A DNA stretch of 63,381 nt from Candidatus Infernicultor aquiphilus (GCA_002782675.1 PFIP01000051.1:1-63381); one strand, 5' to 3'. Positions 24,709-34,591 are shown, counted from the stretch's first letter. Translations and numbers: made by a program. Notes: generated from the sequence alone by a model not told the origin.

Positions 24709-27369
24709 ATGAAAAAATATGTCTATTTTTTTAATGAAGGAAAAGCTAATATGAAAACAATTTTAGGAGGGAAAGGTGCAGGATTAGCTGAAATGACCCG
24801 AATTGGTCTTCCCGTACCTCAAGGATTTACTATAAGTACAGAAGCCTGTATTGAATATTATAGAAACGGTACCAGATATCCTGAAGGATTAGAAGAACAG
24901 ATAAAAGATAAACTACAACAATTGGAAAAAATATCTAAAAAGAAATTGGGAGATCCAAAAAATCCTTTATTGGTTTCAGTGCGATCAGGTGCAGCAATTT
25001 CTATGCCCGGTATGATGGATACGGTTTTAAATTTAGGATTAAATAATTTTACTATTCAGGGAATTATCGAGATAACCAAAAATGAGCGTTTTGCTTATGA
25101 CAGTTACCGTCGTTTCATTCAGATGTTTGGGAATGTAGTTTTAGGCATTGAACATGATAAATTTGAAATAATTTTGGAAGAAGTTAAAAAAGAACTTAAA
25201 GTAAAATTAGACCCAGAAATCGAAGGTGAAGGGCTGAAAAAATTATTAGAAAGATATAAAAAGCTAATTAAAAAAGAGATCGGAAAAGATTTCCCTCAAG
25301 ACCCTGAATTACAATTAAAAATGGCCATAGATGCCGTATTTAATTCTTGGAATAATAAAAGAGCAATAACTTATCGAAAGATCAATAAAATACCTGACGA
25401 TCTAGGTACAGCGGTAAGCGTTCAAGAAATGGTATTTGGTAATATGGGAGATAATTCTGGAACGGGAGTTGGATTTACCAGAAATCCTTCTACCGGGGAA
25501 AAAGAGTATTACGGAGAATATCTACTAAATGCCCAAGGAGAAGACGTGGTGGCAGGCATTAGAACACCTATGCCATTATCAAATTTAAAAAATGATTTAC
25601 CTAAATTATATCAAGAACTTATTAAAGTAATCCAACTTTTAGAAAAGAATTACCAAGATGTCCAGGATTTTGAATTTACCATAGAAAAGGGGAAACTTTA
25701 TTTACTACAAACTCGAACCGCTAAAAGAACCGCCCAGGCTGCAGTTAAAATTGCCGTAGATATGGTGGAAGAAAAGATAATAAGTAAAGAGGAAGCAATT
25801 TTGAGGGTAGAACCTAATCAGTTAAATCAATTATTACATAAAAGAATAGATCCAAACGCAAAGATTAAAGTGATTGCTAAAGGACTACCCGCTTCTCCTG
25901 GTGCAGCTTATGGAAAAGTTATTTTTACCGCAGATGAAGCAGAACAATTAGGGAAAGAAAAAGAACCAGTAATATTAGTAAGAACAGAAACAACTCCTGA
26001 TGATATTCATGGAATGGTAGAAGCACAAGGTGTTCTTACTAGTAGGGGTGGTATGACTAGCCACGCTGCAGTAGTAGCACGAGGAATGGGAAAAGCTTGT
26101 GTAGCAGGTTGCAGTGTTTTGAGTATTAACGCAAAAAAAGAAACCATTAGTGTTAATAATATTACCATAAAAAAAGGTGAATTTATTACCATAGATGGTG
26201 GGAGTGGAGAAGTATTTTTAGGAAAAGTTCCTACCATTGATCCAGAAATGAGTGAAGAGTTTAAAATATTATTATCTTGGTCTAATGAAAAAAAACGCTT
26301 AGGCGTATACGCAAATGCTGATACACCTGAAGATGCTCTAAAGGCAAGAGAATTAGGGGCAGAAGGTATAGGACTAACTAGAACTGAGCATATGTTTATG
26401 GCTCAGGATCGATTACCTATTGTACAGGAAATGATTATGGCCGATAATAAAAAAAATAGAGAAGAAGCTTTAAAAAAATTGTTACCCATACAAAAAGGTG
26501 ATTTTATAGGAATTTTTAAAGCGATGGAAGGTCTGCCGGTAATTATTAGACTTTTAGATCCACCACTTCATGAATTTCTACCTAATTTAGAGGATATTTT
26601 AATAGAAGTAACCACTTTACGATTAAAAGAAAAGGATATTAAAGAACTTAATGAAAAAGAAAAATTGTTAGAAAAAGTAACATCTTTACACGAAATAAAT
26701 CCAATGTTGGGACTTAGAGGATGCAGGTTAGGATTATTGTATCCTGAAATATATAATATGCAAGTCCAGGCCATTATAGAAGCAGCAATAGAATTAACTA
26801 AGAAAGGAATAAAAGTTAAACCCGAAATAATGATTCCTCTGATCAGCCATATAAACGAATTAAAACCAATATGTAGAGATGTAAGAAAAATTGCCGATGA
26901 AAAGATAAAATTGGCAGGAATAAAATTAAACTATAAAGTTGGAACTATGATTGAATTACCTCGAGCTGCACTAACTGCTGATAAGATAGCAGAAGAAGCT
27001 GAATTCTTTTCCTTTGGTACCAACGATTTAACCCAAACAACTTTTGGAATAAGCCGGGATGATGCAGAAGGTAAATTCTTATTAAAATATGTGGATGATC
27101 ATATTTTAGAGGATAATCCTTTTGAAGTTTTGGATCAAGAAGGAGTAGGGAAATTAGTAGAGTTAGGAACTAGTTTAGGCAGAAAAACTCGACCTGATTT
27201 AGAAGTAGGTATTTGCGGGGAACATGGTGGAGAGCCTCGATCTGTAGAATTTTGTCATTCTGTAGGATTAAATTATGTTAGTTGTTCTCCTTTCCGAGTT
27301 CCTATTGCTCGATTAGCAGCTGCCCAAGCAGCAATAAAGGAAAAAAATTTAAAGTGTGGGAAGAAATAA
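24709..27369 (+). CDS. ppdK: Pyruvate, phosphate dikinase
   Basis: This 886-residue enzyme interconverts PEP + AMP + PPi with pyruvate + ATP + Pi. An ATP-grasp nucleotide domain (GGKGAGLAEMTRIGLPVPQGFTI) leads to the swivelling phosphohistidine domain (GGMTSHAAVVARG, catalytic His452, regulatory Thr450). The TIM-barrel PEP domain follows (GIGLTRTEHMF, GTNDLTQTTFG, and the C-terminal SCSPFRVPIARLAAAQAA). The length matches the bacterial family. Adjacency to ppsR gives its regulator. In anaerobes it often works glycolytically, making ATP from PPi. The hppA gene 71 bases downstream also uses PPi. Confidence 0.96.
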   Translation: MKKYVYFFNEGKANMKTILGGKGAGLAEMTRIGLPVPQGFTISTEACIEYYRNGTRYPEGLEEQIKDKLQQLEKISKKKLGDPKNPLLVSVRSGAAISMPGMMDTVLNLGLNNFTIQGIIEITKNERFAYDSYRRFIQMFGNVVLGIEHDKFEIILEEVKKELKVKLDPEIEGEGLKKLLERYKKLIKKEIGKDFPQDPELQLKMAIDAVFNSWNNKRAITYRKINKIPDDLGTAVSVQEMVFGNMGDNSGTGVGFTRNPSTGEKEYYGEYLLNAQGEDVVAGIRTPMPLSNLKNDLPKLYQELIKVIQLLEKNYQDVQDFEFTIEKGKLYLLQTRTAKRTAQAAVKIAVDMVEEKIISKEEAILRVEPNQLNQLLHKRIDPNAKIKVIAKGLPASPGAAYGKVIFTADEAEQLGKEKEPVILVRTETTPDDIHGMVEAQGVLTSRGGMTSHAAVVARGMGKACVAGCSVLSINAKKETISVNNITIKKGEFITIDGGSGEVFLGKVPTIDPEMSEEFKILLSWSNEKKRLGVYANADTPEDALKARELGAEGIGLTRTEHMFMAQDRLPIVQEMIMADNKKNREEALKKLLPIQKGDFIGIFKAMEGLPVIIRLLDPPLHEFLPNLEDILIEVTTLRLKEKDIKELNEKEKLLEKVTSLHEINPMLGLRGCRLGLLYPEIYNMQVQAIIEAAIELTKKGIKVKPEIMIPLISHINELKPICRDVRKIADEKIKLAGIKLNYKVGTMIELPRAALTADKIAEEAEFFSFGTNDLTQTTFGISRDDAEGKFLLKYVDDHILEDNPFEVLDQEGVGKLVELGTSLGRKTRPDLEVGICGEHGGEPRSVEFCHSVGLNYVSCSPFRVPIARLAAAQAAIKEKNLKCGKK

Positions 27370-27440
27370 AACTGAAAATAAATTAATTTTAATATTAAGA
27401 GATCTATAAAATGTAATATAAAATAGAAAGGATAAAAAAA

Positions 27441-29405
27441 ATGCAAATTGAATTATTAATTCCTTTAAGTGGTCTAATTGCCTTGGCCTTTGCCTTATTT
27501 CTTTCTATAATGGTAATTAGAGAAAAACCAGGAAACCAAACCATGCAAGACATCGCAAAATTAATTGAACAGGGAGCTATGGCTTTTTTAAAAAGAGAAT
27601 ATAGCGTATTAGTTTTTTTCATTATCATAGTGAGTATTATTTTGAATTGGGTAAGGGGTCCTATTACAAGTTATGCTTTTATATTGGGGGCTATTTGTTC
27701 CATATCAGCTGGTTTTTTCGGAATGAAAGTAGCTTCTAAAGCAAATGTTAGAACTACCAATGCTGCTAAAGAAGAAGGAATAGGGAAGGCTTTAAGAATA
27801 GCTTTTTCTGGTGGTTCAGTTAGTGGCATGGCTGTAGCTGGTTTTGGCCTTTTTGGGATAGGTATTTTTTACTATTTTATGAGAGATGCAAGTTTAATTG
27901 ATGGATTTTCTTTAGGAGCAAGCTCTGTTGCTTTATTTGCCAGAGTAGGTGGAGGAATATTTACCAAAGCTGCAGACGTAGGAGCTGATCTAGTAGGAAA
28001 AATTGAAGCAGGAATTCCTGAGGATGACCCTCGTAATCCGGCAGTTATTGCCGATAATGTAGGTGATAATGTAGGTGATATAGCCGGAATGGGTGCCGAT
28101 CTATTTGAATCTTATGCAGGTGCAATAATTTCCACTATGATTTTAGGGCAAATATTATTTAAAACAACTAATGCAGTGATATTTCCTTTGTTGTTATCTG
28201 CTTGTGGAGTAATTTCATCTATTATAGGATCTTTTTTTGTAAAAACTAATAACCCTAAAAACATAAACAATGCTTTAACCAAAGGAACTATGGTTAGTGG
28301 TTTTTTATTAATTGTATCTTCTGTTTTTCTTTCATATTCTATGTTTAAAAATTTAGATATATTTTATGTAACTGCCGCTGGATTAATTGCCGGAATACTT
28401 ATTGGTTTCATTACCGAGCGCTATACTTCCTTTAGTTATTCTCCCGTAAAATCAATTGCTCAATCAACAACTACTGGAGCTGCAACTACAATTATTTCAG
28501 GATTAGCTGTCGGAATGGAAAGTACTTGTCTTCCTTTAATTATATTAGCTATTACTATTTTGATAGCCAATAAATTTGCCGGATTATATGGTATTGCCAT
28601 CTCAGGGGTAGGAATGCTTTCTATAATTGGAAATACAGTTTCTGTTGATTGTTATGGACCTATTGCTGATAACTCAGGAGGAATCGCTGAGATGTCAGGA
28701 TTAGATCCTAAGGTAAGAGAAATTACTGACTCTTTAGATGCAGTTGGTAATACTACTGCTGCTATGGGAAAAGGCTTTGCTATCGGTTCAGCCGCATTAA
28801 CTGCTTTAGCTTTATTTGCTGCTTATTGTAGTTCTGTAGGGTTAAAAGTTATAAGCATAACCAATCCAGTAGTTGTTGCCGGTATGTTTATTGGTGGCCT
28901 TTTGCCCTTTCTTTTTTCTGCTTTAGCTATAAAGGCAGTTGGGAAAACAGCTTCCTTAATCATAGAGGAGGTCCGTAGGCAATTTAGAGAAATAGTTGGT
29001 TTAAAAGAAGGGAAAGCAAAACCAGATTCTGCTAAATGTGTGGATATTAGTACTAAAGGAGCTTTAAGAGAAATGATTCTGCCAGGTCTATTAGCTGTAG
29101 TAGCTCCCATCGCTGTTGGAATATTACTTGGTCCGGAAGCTTTAGGAGGTTTATTAATTGGAGCAGTATTAGTAGGAGTATTATTAGCTATTATGATGGC
29201 TAATGCTGGAGGTGCCTGGGATAATGCCAAAAAATATATTGAAATGGGAAATTATGGAGGTAAAGGAACCAAATCTCATGAAGCAGCCATTACCGGTGAT
29301 ACTGTAGGTGATCCCCTGAAAGATACCGCTGGTCCTTCCATGAATATATTAATTAAAGTTATGTGTATAGTTTCTTTAGTTTTTGTACCTCTATTTATAC
29401 ATTAG
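27441..29405 (+). CDS. hppA: Membrane-bound pyrophosphatase, K+-dependent, probably Na+-pumping
   Basis: This 654-residue integral membrane pump is driven by PPi hydrolysis, with about 16 helices. The substrate site shows DVGADLVGKIEAGIPEDDPR and DNVGDNVGDIAGMGADLFES, and near the end GDTVGDPLKDTAGPS. Ala440 in GNTTAAMGKG replaces the lysine of K+-independent enzymes, so K+ dependence is expected. Glu223 in DLFESYAG occupies the position reported for sodium-pumping members, with glycine where plant proton pumps carry their glutamate. That makes a Na+ pump likely. ATG 27441 follows GAAAGGA. The stop codon lies within a dispersed TTAGTCGTTAG element. Confidence 0.95.
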   Translation: MQIELLIPLSGLIALAFALFLSIMVIREKPGNQTMQDIAKLIEQGAMAFLKREYSVLVFFIIIVSIILNWVRGPITSYAFILGAICSISAGFFGMKVASKANVRTTNAAKEEGIGKALRIAFSGGSVSGMAVAGFGLFGIGIFYYFMRDASLIDGFSLGASSVALFARVGGGIFTKAADVGADLVGKIEAGIPEDDPRNPAVIADNVGDNVGDIAGMGADLFESYAGAIISTMILGQILFKTTNAVIFPLLLSACGVISSIIGSFFVKTNNPKNINNALTKGTMVSGFLLIVSSVFLSYSMFKNLDIFYVTAAGLIAGILIGFITERYTSFSYSPVKSIAQSTTTGAATTIISGLAVGMESTCLPLIILAITILIANKFAGLYGIAISGVGMLSIIGNTVSVDCYGPIADNSGGIAEMSGLDPKVREITDSLDAVGNTTAAMGKGFAIGSAALTALALFAAYCSSVGLKVISITNPVVVAGMFIGGLLPFLFSALAIKAVGKTASLIIEEVRRQFREIVGLKEGKAKPDSAKCVDISTKGALREMILPGLLAVVAPIAVGILLGPEALGGLLIGAVLVGVLLAIMMANAGGAWDNAKKYIEMGNYGGKGTKSHEAAITGDTVGDPLKDTAGPSMNILIKVMCIVSLVFVPLFIH

Positions 29406-29571
29406 TCGTTAGTGAATAAATAGTTTGTATCGCGTGAAGATGGGTAGCCGGTTAGCCAGTTTACCCGTTACTAAATAAACTTGCATCTTGCCTCTCACAA
29501 CTAATAACCTGTATTTAATACTAACCACAAATTCAATTGGTAGATTGGTAGATTGGTAGATTGGTAGATTG
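29402..29571 (+). repeat. Intergenic repeat tract: TTAGTCGTTAG copy 2 and an 8-bp tandem repeat
   Basis: TTAGTCGTTAGT at 29402-29413 includes the hppA stop codon. Further on, ATTGGTAG is repeated 4.5 times (29536-29571), ending 20 bases before the start of the nucleoside phosphorylase gene. Between them lies non-coding sequence with GGTTAGCCAGTTTACCCG and similar short repeats. No gene is seen. Confidence 0.6.
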
Positions 29572-29590
29572 AATTAAGGAGAAATTATAA

Positions 29591-30919
29591 TTGAGATTTA
29601 GTGATTTAATTATAAAAAAAAGAAATGGTTTAAAATTAACTGAAAACGATATAATATTTATGATTGAAGAATATAATGGGGGCAAAATACCAGATTATCA
29701 AATGTCTGCAATGTTAATGGCTATCTACTTTAAAGGAATGAACAACAGCGAAATAAGATATTTAACCAAGGCTATGATTGATTCTGGAAAAATAATAGAT
29801 TTAAGTTCTATCCCCGGGATTAAAGTTGATAAGCATAGTACTGGTGGAGTGGGCGATACTACTACTCTCGCTTTAGCTCCCATGGTAGCAGCTGCGGGTG
29901 TCAAGGTGGCTAAGATGTCAGGACGAGGTTTAGGTCATACCGGTGGTACAATTGATAAATTAGAATCAATTGAGGGATTTAAAACAGAATTAAGTCTAAA
30001 TAAATTTATAAAAATTGTTAAAAAGGTTGGGGTATCAATTATTAGCTCTACTTCAGATTTAGTTCCAGCAGATAAGAAATTATATGCCTTAAGGGATGTA
30101 ACTGGAACAGTAGATAGTATTCCTTTAATTGTAAGCAGTATTATGAGTAAAAAACTAGCTGCTGGTGCTGATGCGATAGTATTAGATATTACTACGGGAA
30201 GTGGAGCTTTTATGAGAGAGTATAAGGACGCTTTGAAGTTAGGGAAAATTATGGTGGATATAGGATTGGAATTTAAGAAAGAGATTATTGGGGTAGTTTC
30301 AAATATGGATGAACCTTTAGGTTTTGCTATAGGTAATTCGTTAGAAGTGAAAGAAGCTATTGAAATTTTAAAAGATAAAGGACCAGAAGATTTACGTAGA
30401 CTTTGTCTTGTCCTTGGTTCTTATATGCTAAAATTAGGTAGAGTAACCAAAACTTACCAAGAAGGAAAAAATAAATTAGAAAAAATACTAAAAAGCGGGG
30501 TGGCCCTTAATAAATTTAAAGAGATGATAATTGCTCAAGGTGGGAATTCAGGTATTATCGATAATCCAGAATTATTACCTTTAGCAAAACATTGTACTAA
30601 AATTAAGGCTAATAAAAGTGGATATATACAGAAAATAGATTCTAGATTAGTGGGAGAAAGTGCCATGCTTTTAGGAGCAGGTAGAGAGGAAAAAGAATCT
30701 AAAATTGATTTATCCGTTGGGATTGTTTTAAAAAAGAAAGTGGGTAACAGAATTAATATTAATGAAGACTTAGCTGAGGTGCATTATAATGATTCAGAAA
30801 AATTAAAAGAAGCAAAGAAAAAATTATTATCCTCATTTATTATAGGAATTAAAAAACCAGTAAAATTACCATTAATTTTAGCTACTATTAGTAGACAAGG
30901 CATTAAAGAATTTAGATGA
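29591..30919 (+). CDS. pdp: Pyrimidine-nucleoside phosphorylase
   Basis: This 442-residue enzyme cleaves thymidine, uridine or deoxyuridine with phosphate to the free base and (deoxy)ribose-1-phosphate. The phosphate-binding loop KHSTGGVGDTTTLALAP and the strongly conserved GRGLGHTGGTIDKLESI are present. The C-terminal barrel-sandwich domain (about residues 345-420) gives the normal length. TTG 29591 follows AAGGAGA. Whether it prefers thymidine (DeoA) or is broad (Pdp) cannot be decided by eye; the Firmicutes-like sequence favours Pdp. Together with cdd it forms a pyrimidine salvage route. Confidence 0.92.
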   Translation: MRFSDLIIKKRNGLKLTENDIIFMIEEYNGGKIPDYQMSAMLMAIYFKGMNNSEIRYLTKAMIDSGKIIDLSSIPGIKVDKHSTGGVGDTTTLALAPMVAAAGVKVAKMSGRGLGHTGGTIDKLESIEGFKTELSLNKFIKIVKKVGVSIISSTSDLVPADKKLYALRDVTGTVDSIPLIVSSIMSKKLAAGADAIVLDITTGSGAFMREYKDALKLGKIMVDIGLEFKKEIIGVVSNMDEPLGFAIGNSLEVKEAIEILKDKGPEDLRRLCLVLGSYMLKLGRVTKTYQEGKNKLEKILKSGVALNKFKEMIIAQGGNSGIIDNPELLPLAKHCTKIKANKSGYIQKIDSRLVGESAMLLGAGREEKESKIDLSVGIVLKKKVGNRININEDLAEVHYNDSEKLKEAKKKLLSSFIIGIKKPVKLPLILATISRQGIKEFR

Positions 30920-31239
30920 ACAGTATCAAGCATTGAGTATCGAGTATCGAGTGAAGGAAATCGGTTTTCAGTTATCGGTTTATAGTTTTTAAATAAAGAG
31001 ATAAAAAGAATCGGATTCTGTATTCTGACTTCTTTTTAAATGCTAAACGCTATATACTAGTTTGTATGAGATACGATTTACGAATTTCTCTACTGAATTC
31101 TTCTCTCTCTCTCTAATTTTTCTTACTATATGCTATATACTCGATACTATATACTAAATATACTCTACGCTAAACGCTATACGTATACTATCTTTTGTTT
31201 TTTTATGCTATAATTTTAAATAAAAAAGAAGGTAATTTA
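30920..31239. other. Gene-free 320-bp interval with degenerate short repeats
   Basis: No plausible gene is present. The interval is built from short AT-rich words: GAGTATCGAGTATCGAGTG near 30938, a CTCTCTCTCTC run, and ACTATATACTAA-like strings. A 13-base direct repeat GCTAAACGCTATA occurs at 31042 and 31169. The ribosome site of the next gene (AGAAGG) ends about 7 bases before 31240. The same vocabulary is seen before cmk and rnc. Confidence 0.6.
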
Positions 31240-33885
31240 TTGGAAGTAATTATTAGTCATCAAAGTACAGATTTTGATTCCTTAGCCTCTATGGTAGCCG
31301 CTAAAAAGATATATAAAGATGCTCTCTTAGTATTTCCTGGAGCTGTCGAGAAAAATGTAAGAAAATTTATATCCCTATATAGAGAGTTAATTGAGATAAC
31401 TCCACTTAAAAACATTAAAATACAAGAAATTACTAAGCTGATAATAGTTGATACTCGGATAAAAAGAAGAATTGGTTCATTTGCTAATGTATTAAAGAAG
31501 AAAGATATAGAAATTCATATTTATGATCACCACCCTTCTACTGGGGACGATATCAAGGGAGATCTCAATGTAATAGAAGAAGTAGGGGCGACTACTACCA
31601 TACTTTTAAAAAAATTAAAACAGATGAACTTAGAAATTACTCCTATGGAAGCAACTCTTTTTGCTTTAGGAGTGTATGAAGATACTGGTTCTCTAACTTT
31701 TTCAACTACTACAGTTGATGATGTAAACAGTATTTCTTATCTATTTGATAAAGGAATAAAATTAAAAGCGGTAGCTAATTTTATTAATATTGGTTTAAAC
31801 TCAACCCAAAAAAAATTATTGAACCAATTACTCAATTCTTCTAAAGAAATATTTTGTAAGAGTGTATGTATTAATATAGCGAAAGCGGAGATAAAAAATT
31901 ATACAGAAGGGTTAGCCCTGCTTACCCATAAACTAATAGAAATTGAAAATAGTGATGTTTTTTTTACCCTAGTAAAAATGGGAGAAAGAATATATATAGT
32001 CGGAAGAAGCAGAACAAATTCTGTTGATGTAGATGAGATTCTAAGAGAATTAGGAGGTGGAGGTCACTTCCAAGCAGCTTCCGCAGTAGTTAAAGATCTC
32101 TCCTTAAATGAATTAGAGAAAAAACTTTTGAAAGTCTTAGAAAGAAAAGTAAAGGTAGGAATTGTGGCAAAAGATATTATGTCTTCATCGGTAAAAACTG
32201 TTAATATTAAAACTTCTATTGAAGAGACTGGAAAAATATTATTAAGGTACGGACATACCGGAATCCCAGTAATAGAAGAGGGGAAATTAATGGGGATTAT
32301 TACCAGGTCGGAAGTAAATAAGGCTGAGCGTCATGGATTTGGAAAAGAACCAGTAGATAAATATATGTCTAATCAGATTATTAGTGTAACTCTCGATACA
32401 CCTTTAAATGAAATTCAAGAATTAATGATTAATCATGATATTGGAAGAATATTAGTACTTAGTAATGATAATAAGTTAAGAGGAATTGTCACCAGGACTG
32501 ATTTAATAAGAAATTTATATGGTATAAATAATATTCCTAAAAAAACATTTTCCACCTATATTGAGAGTGAAAATAAAATAGAAAGAAAAAAACAAATAGA
32601 TTTAATAGAAAAAGTATTTTCTAAAAAAATTCAAGATATCTTGTATAAAGTTGGAAAGATAGGTGATAGGTTAAAATTTTCAGTTTTTATGGTAGGAGGA
32701 GTAGTAAGAGATCTTTTTTTAAAAATTAAAAATTATGATCTGGATATTGTTGTGGAAGGGGAAGGAATAAAATTTGCTCAAGATTTAAGTAAAGAATTAG
32801 GAGGGAGAATTAAAAGTCATGAAAAATATGGTACCGCAGTAGTAATTTTACCAGATGGTTTTAAAATAGATGTGGCGACTGCTAGACGAGAATTTTACGA
32901 ATACCCAGCAGCTCTCCCTCAAGTTGAGTTAAGTTCAATAAAAAAAGATTTATATAGGAGAGATTTTACTATAAATGCTATGGCTATCCAGTTAAACCAA
33001 AAACATTATGGAAAATTAATTGACTTTTTTGGAGGACAGAAAGATTTACATTTTGGCCTAGTCAGAGTTTTATATAATTTAAGTTTTGTTGAAGATCCAG
33101 CACGTATTATACGTGCAATAAGATTTGAACAAAGATATAATTTTAAGATGGATAAGTCCACTGAAGATTTTCTTAAAAAAGCTATTGACGATAAGTTGCT
33201 CTCTAAATTAAGGAAGAATAGAATTGTGGAAGAATTGATCTTAATATTACAAGAAGAGAATCCAGAAAAAATATTAAAAAGAATGGAAGAATTAGGAGCT
33301 TTAAAATATATTCTACCAGGAGTAGAATTAAATTCAGATACAACTGAAAAATTCAACAGAGCGAAAGAAAATTATAATTTTTGGAAATATAATATCCCTG
33401 AAGAAAAAATAGAACTATGGCTGATAAATTATTATTGTTTATTTAAAAAATTTAAAAATAATAAAATGCAGGTGATTACTAATAAGTTAATGTTTGATCA
33501 AAAAATATTAAGAAAGATAAATCATATTAACTCAAATATAAATCAAATTATAAAATTTATAGCTCAAAAAAATAAAATATTACCAAGTATTATTTACTTA
33601 AAATTAAAAAATTTACCCAATGAAATATTATTTTTAGTTATGATGGAAAATAATTCCCATATTGCAAAAGAAAGAATAGTTAAATTTTTAAAAGAATATA
33701 AAAAAGTAAGTTTATATATTTCGGGGAAAGAACTAAAAGAATTGCATCTAAAACCTGGCCCTATATATTCACAAATTTTAAATAAATTACTTTATGCTAA
33801 ACTAAATGGAGAAGTAAAAAATCAAAAGGATGAAATTAGATTGGTAAATAATATTTTACAAGAAAAAGAAAGGAATAAGAAATAA
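31240..33885 (+). CDS. DHH phosphoesterase / CBS pair / tRNA nucleotidyltransferase (polyA polymerase) fusion
   Basis: This 881-residue multidomain protein begins with a DHH domain (about residues 1-160: HQSTDFDSLAS, IYDHHPSTGDD). A DHHA1 domain follows (GGGGHFQAASAVV near 275), then two CBS domains (about 310-430), the class II nucleotidyltransferase head (about 480-620) and an RNA-binding C-terminus. The head shows GGVVRDLFL, DLDIVVEGEG and RRDFTINAMA. Similar fusions combine RNA-end phosphoesterase and A- or CCA-adding activities with nucleotide sensing. Which activity dominates is unknown. TTG 31240 is preferred (ribosome site AGAAGG) over TTG 31195. The M50 gene follows after 4 bases. 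Confidence 0.9.
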   Translation: MEVIISHQSTDFDSLASMVAAKKIYKDALLVFPGAVEKNVRKFISLYRELIEITPLKNIKIQEITKLIIVDTRIKRRIGSFANVLKKKDIEIHIYDHHPSTGDDIKGDLNVIEEVGATTTILLKKLKQMNLEITPMEATLFALGVYEDTGSLTFSTTTVDDVNSISYLFDKGIKLKAVANFINIGLNSTQKKLLNQLLNSSKEIFCKSVCINIAKAEIKNYTEGLALLTHKLIEIENSDVFFTLVKMGERIYIVGRSRTNSVDVDEILRELGGGGHFQAASAVVKDLSLNELEKKLLKVLERKVKVGIVAKDIMSSSVKTVNIKTSIEETGKILLRYGHTGIPVIEEGKLMGIITRSEVNKAERHGFGKEPVDKYMSNQIISVTLDTPLNEIQELMINHDIGRILVLSNDNKLRGIVTRTDLIRNLYGINNIPKKTFSTYIESENKIERKKQIDLIEKVFSKKIQDILYKVGKIGDRLKFSVFMVGGVVRDLFLKIKNYDLDIVVEGEGIKFAQDLSKELGGRIKSHEKYGTAVVILPDGFKIDVATARREFYEYPAALPQVELSSIKKDLYRRDFTINAMAIQLNQKHYGKLIDFFGGQKDLHFGLVRVLYNLSFVEDPARIIRAIRFEQRYNFKMDKSTEDFLKKAIDDKLLSKLRKNRIVEELILILQEENPEKILKRMEELGALKYILPGVELNSDTTEKFNRAKENYNFWKYNIPEEKIELWLINYYCLFKKFKNNKMQVITNKLMFDQKILRKINHINSNINQIIKFIAQKNKILPSIIYLKLKNLPNEILFLVMMENNSHIAKERIVKFLKEYKKVSLYISGKELKELHLKPGPIYSQILNKLLYAKLNGEVKNQKDEIRLVNNILQEKERNKK

Positions 33886-33889
33886 ATAA

Positions 33890-34537
33890 ATGTTGAATAA
33901 TATATTCGAAATTGTTTGGAGTATACCTGCAGTTTTAATTGCTATCACTATTCATGAATATTGGCATGGTAGAATTGCGTATAAATTAGGTGACCCAACA
34001 GCAGCAGAAGCAGGAAGGCTTACTTTAAATCCTTTAGCTCACCTCGACCCAATAGGAACTTTAATGTTGATTTTATTTCGCTTTGGTTGGGCAAAACCAG
34101 TACCAGTAAATTTTAATAATTTAAACCATCCCAAAAGAGATATGATATATGTTTCTTTAGCTGGACCTGTGGCTAATATATTAACTGCTATTATATTTGC
34201 TTTAACGTTGAGATTAAGTTATTATTTCTTCTTTCGAATTACAGTAGTACAAAATAATGTTTTTTTAAAATTAATTATAACTTTAATTAAAGGGTGGCTA
34301 CTTTTTTTGCAAACTGGAGTGATAATAAATTTAGCTCTAGCAATATTTAATTTAATTCCTGTTCCACCCTTAGATGGGTCAAAAATATTATTGGGATTTT
34401 TACCTAATTCAACAGCTTATAGATATGCTAAGTTAGAATCTTATGGGCCAATTATCTTATTAATACTTGTATTAAGTGGTATAATTGGAAAGATATTATT
34501 TCCGGTAGTATTTTTTTTGTTTAATTTATTAGTATAA
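33890..34537 (+). CDS. M50-family membrane zinc metalloprotease (site-2 protease-like)
   Basis: This 215-residue membrane protein of the small, PDZ-less rhomboid-sized M50B class shows the zinc motif HEYWHG (HExxH) near residue 23. The second conserved motif NLIPVPPLDGSKIL carries the aspartate ligand near residue 163. GWAKPVPVN is also typical. It should cleave substrates within the membrane; targets are unknown. The neighbours (the fusion protein before it, trpS and scpAB after it) form an order also common in other anaerobic lineages. No strong ribosome site precedes ATG 33890, so coupling to the upstream gene is likely. Confidence 0.9.
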   Translation: MLNNIFEIVWSIPAVLIAITIHEYWHGRIAYKLGDPTAAEAGRLTLNPLAHLDPIGTLMLILFRFGWAKPVPVNFNNLNHPKRDMIYVSLAGPVANILTAIIFALTLRLSYYFFFRITVVQNNVFLKLIITLIKGWLLFLQTGVIINLALAIFNLIPVPPLDGSKILLGFLPNSTAYRYAKLESYGPIILLILVLSGIIGKILFPVVFFLFNLLV

Positions 34538-34591
34538 ATATAGAAGATTTAATAAATATTTTATAATAAAATCAAGGAAGGAGCACTTCGG

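Noticed and set aside
28823-29230. 135-codon antisense ORF inside hppA
   Set aside because: It is a proline-rich shadow of the glycine/alanine-rich membrane helices of the pump.
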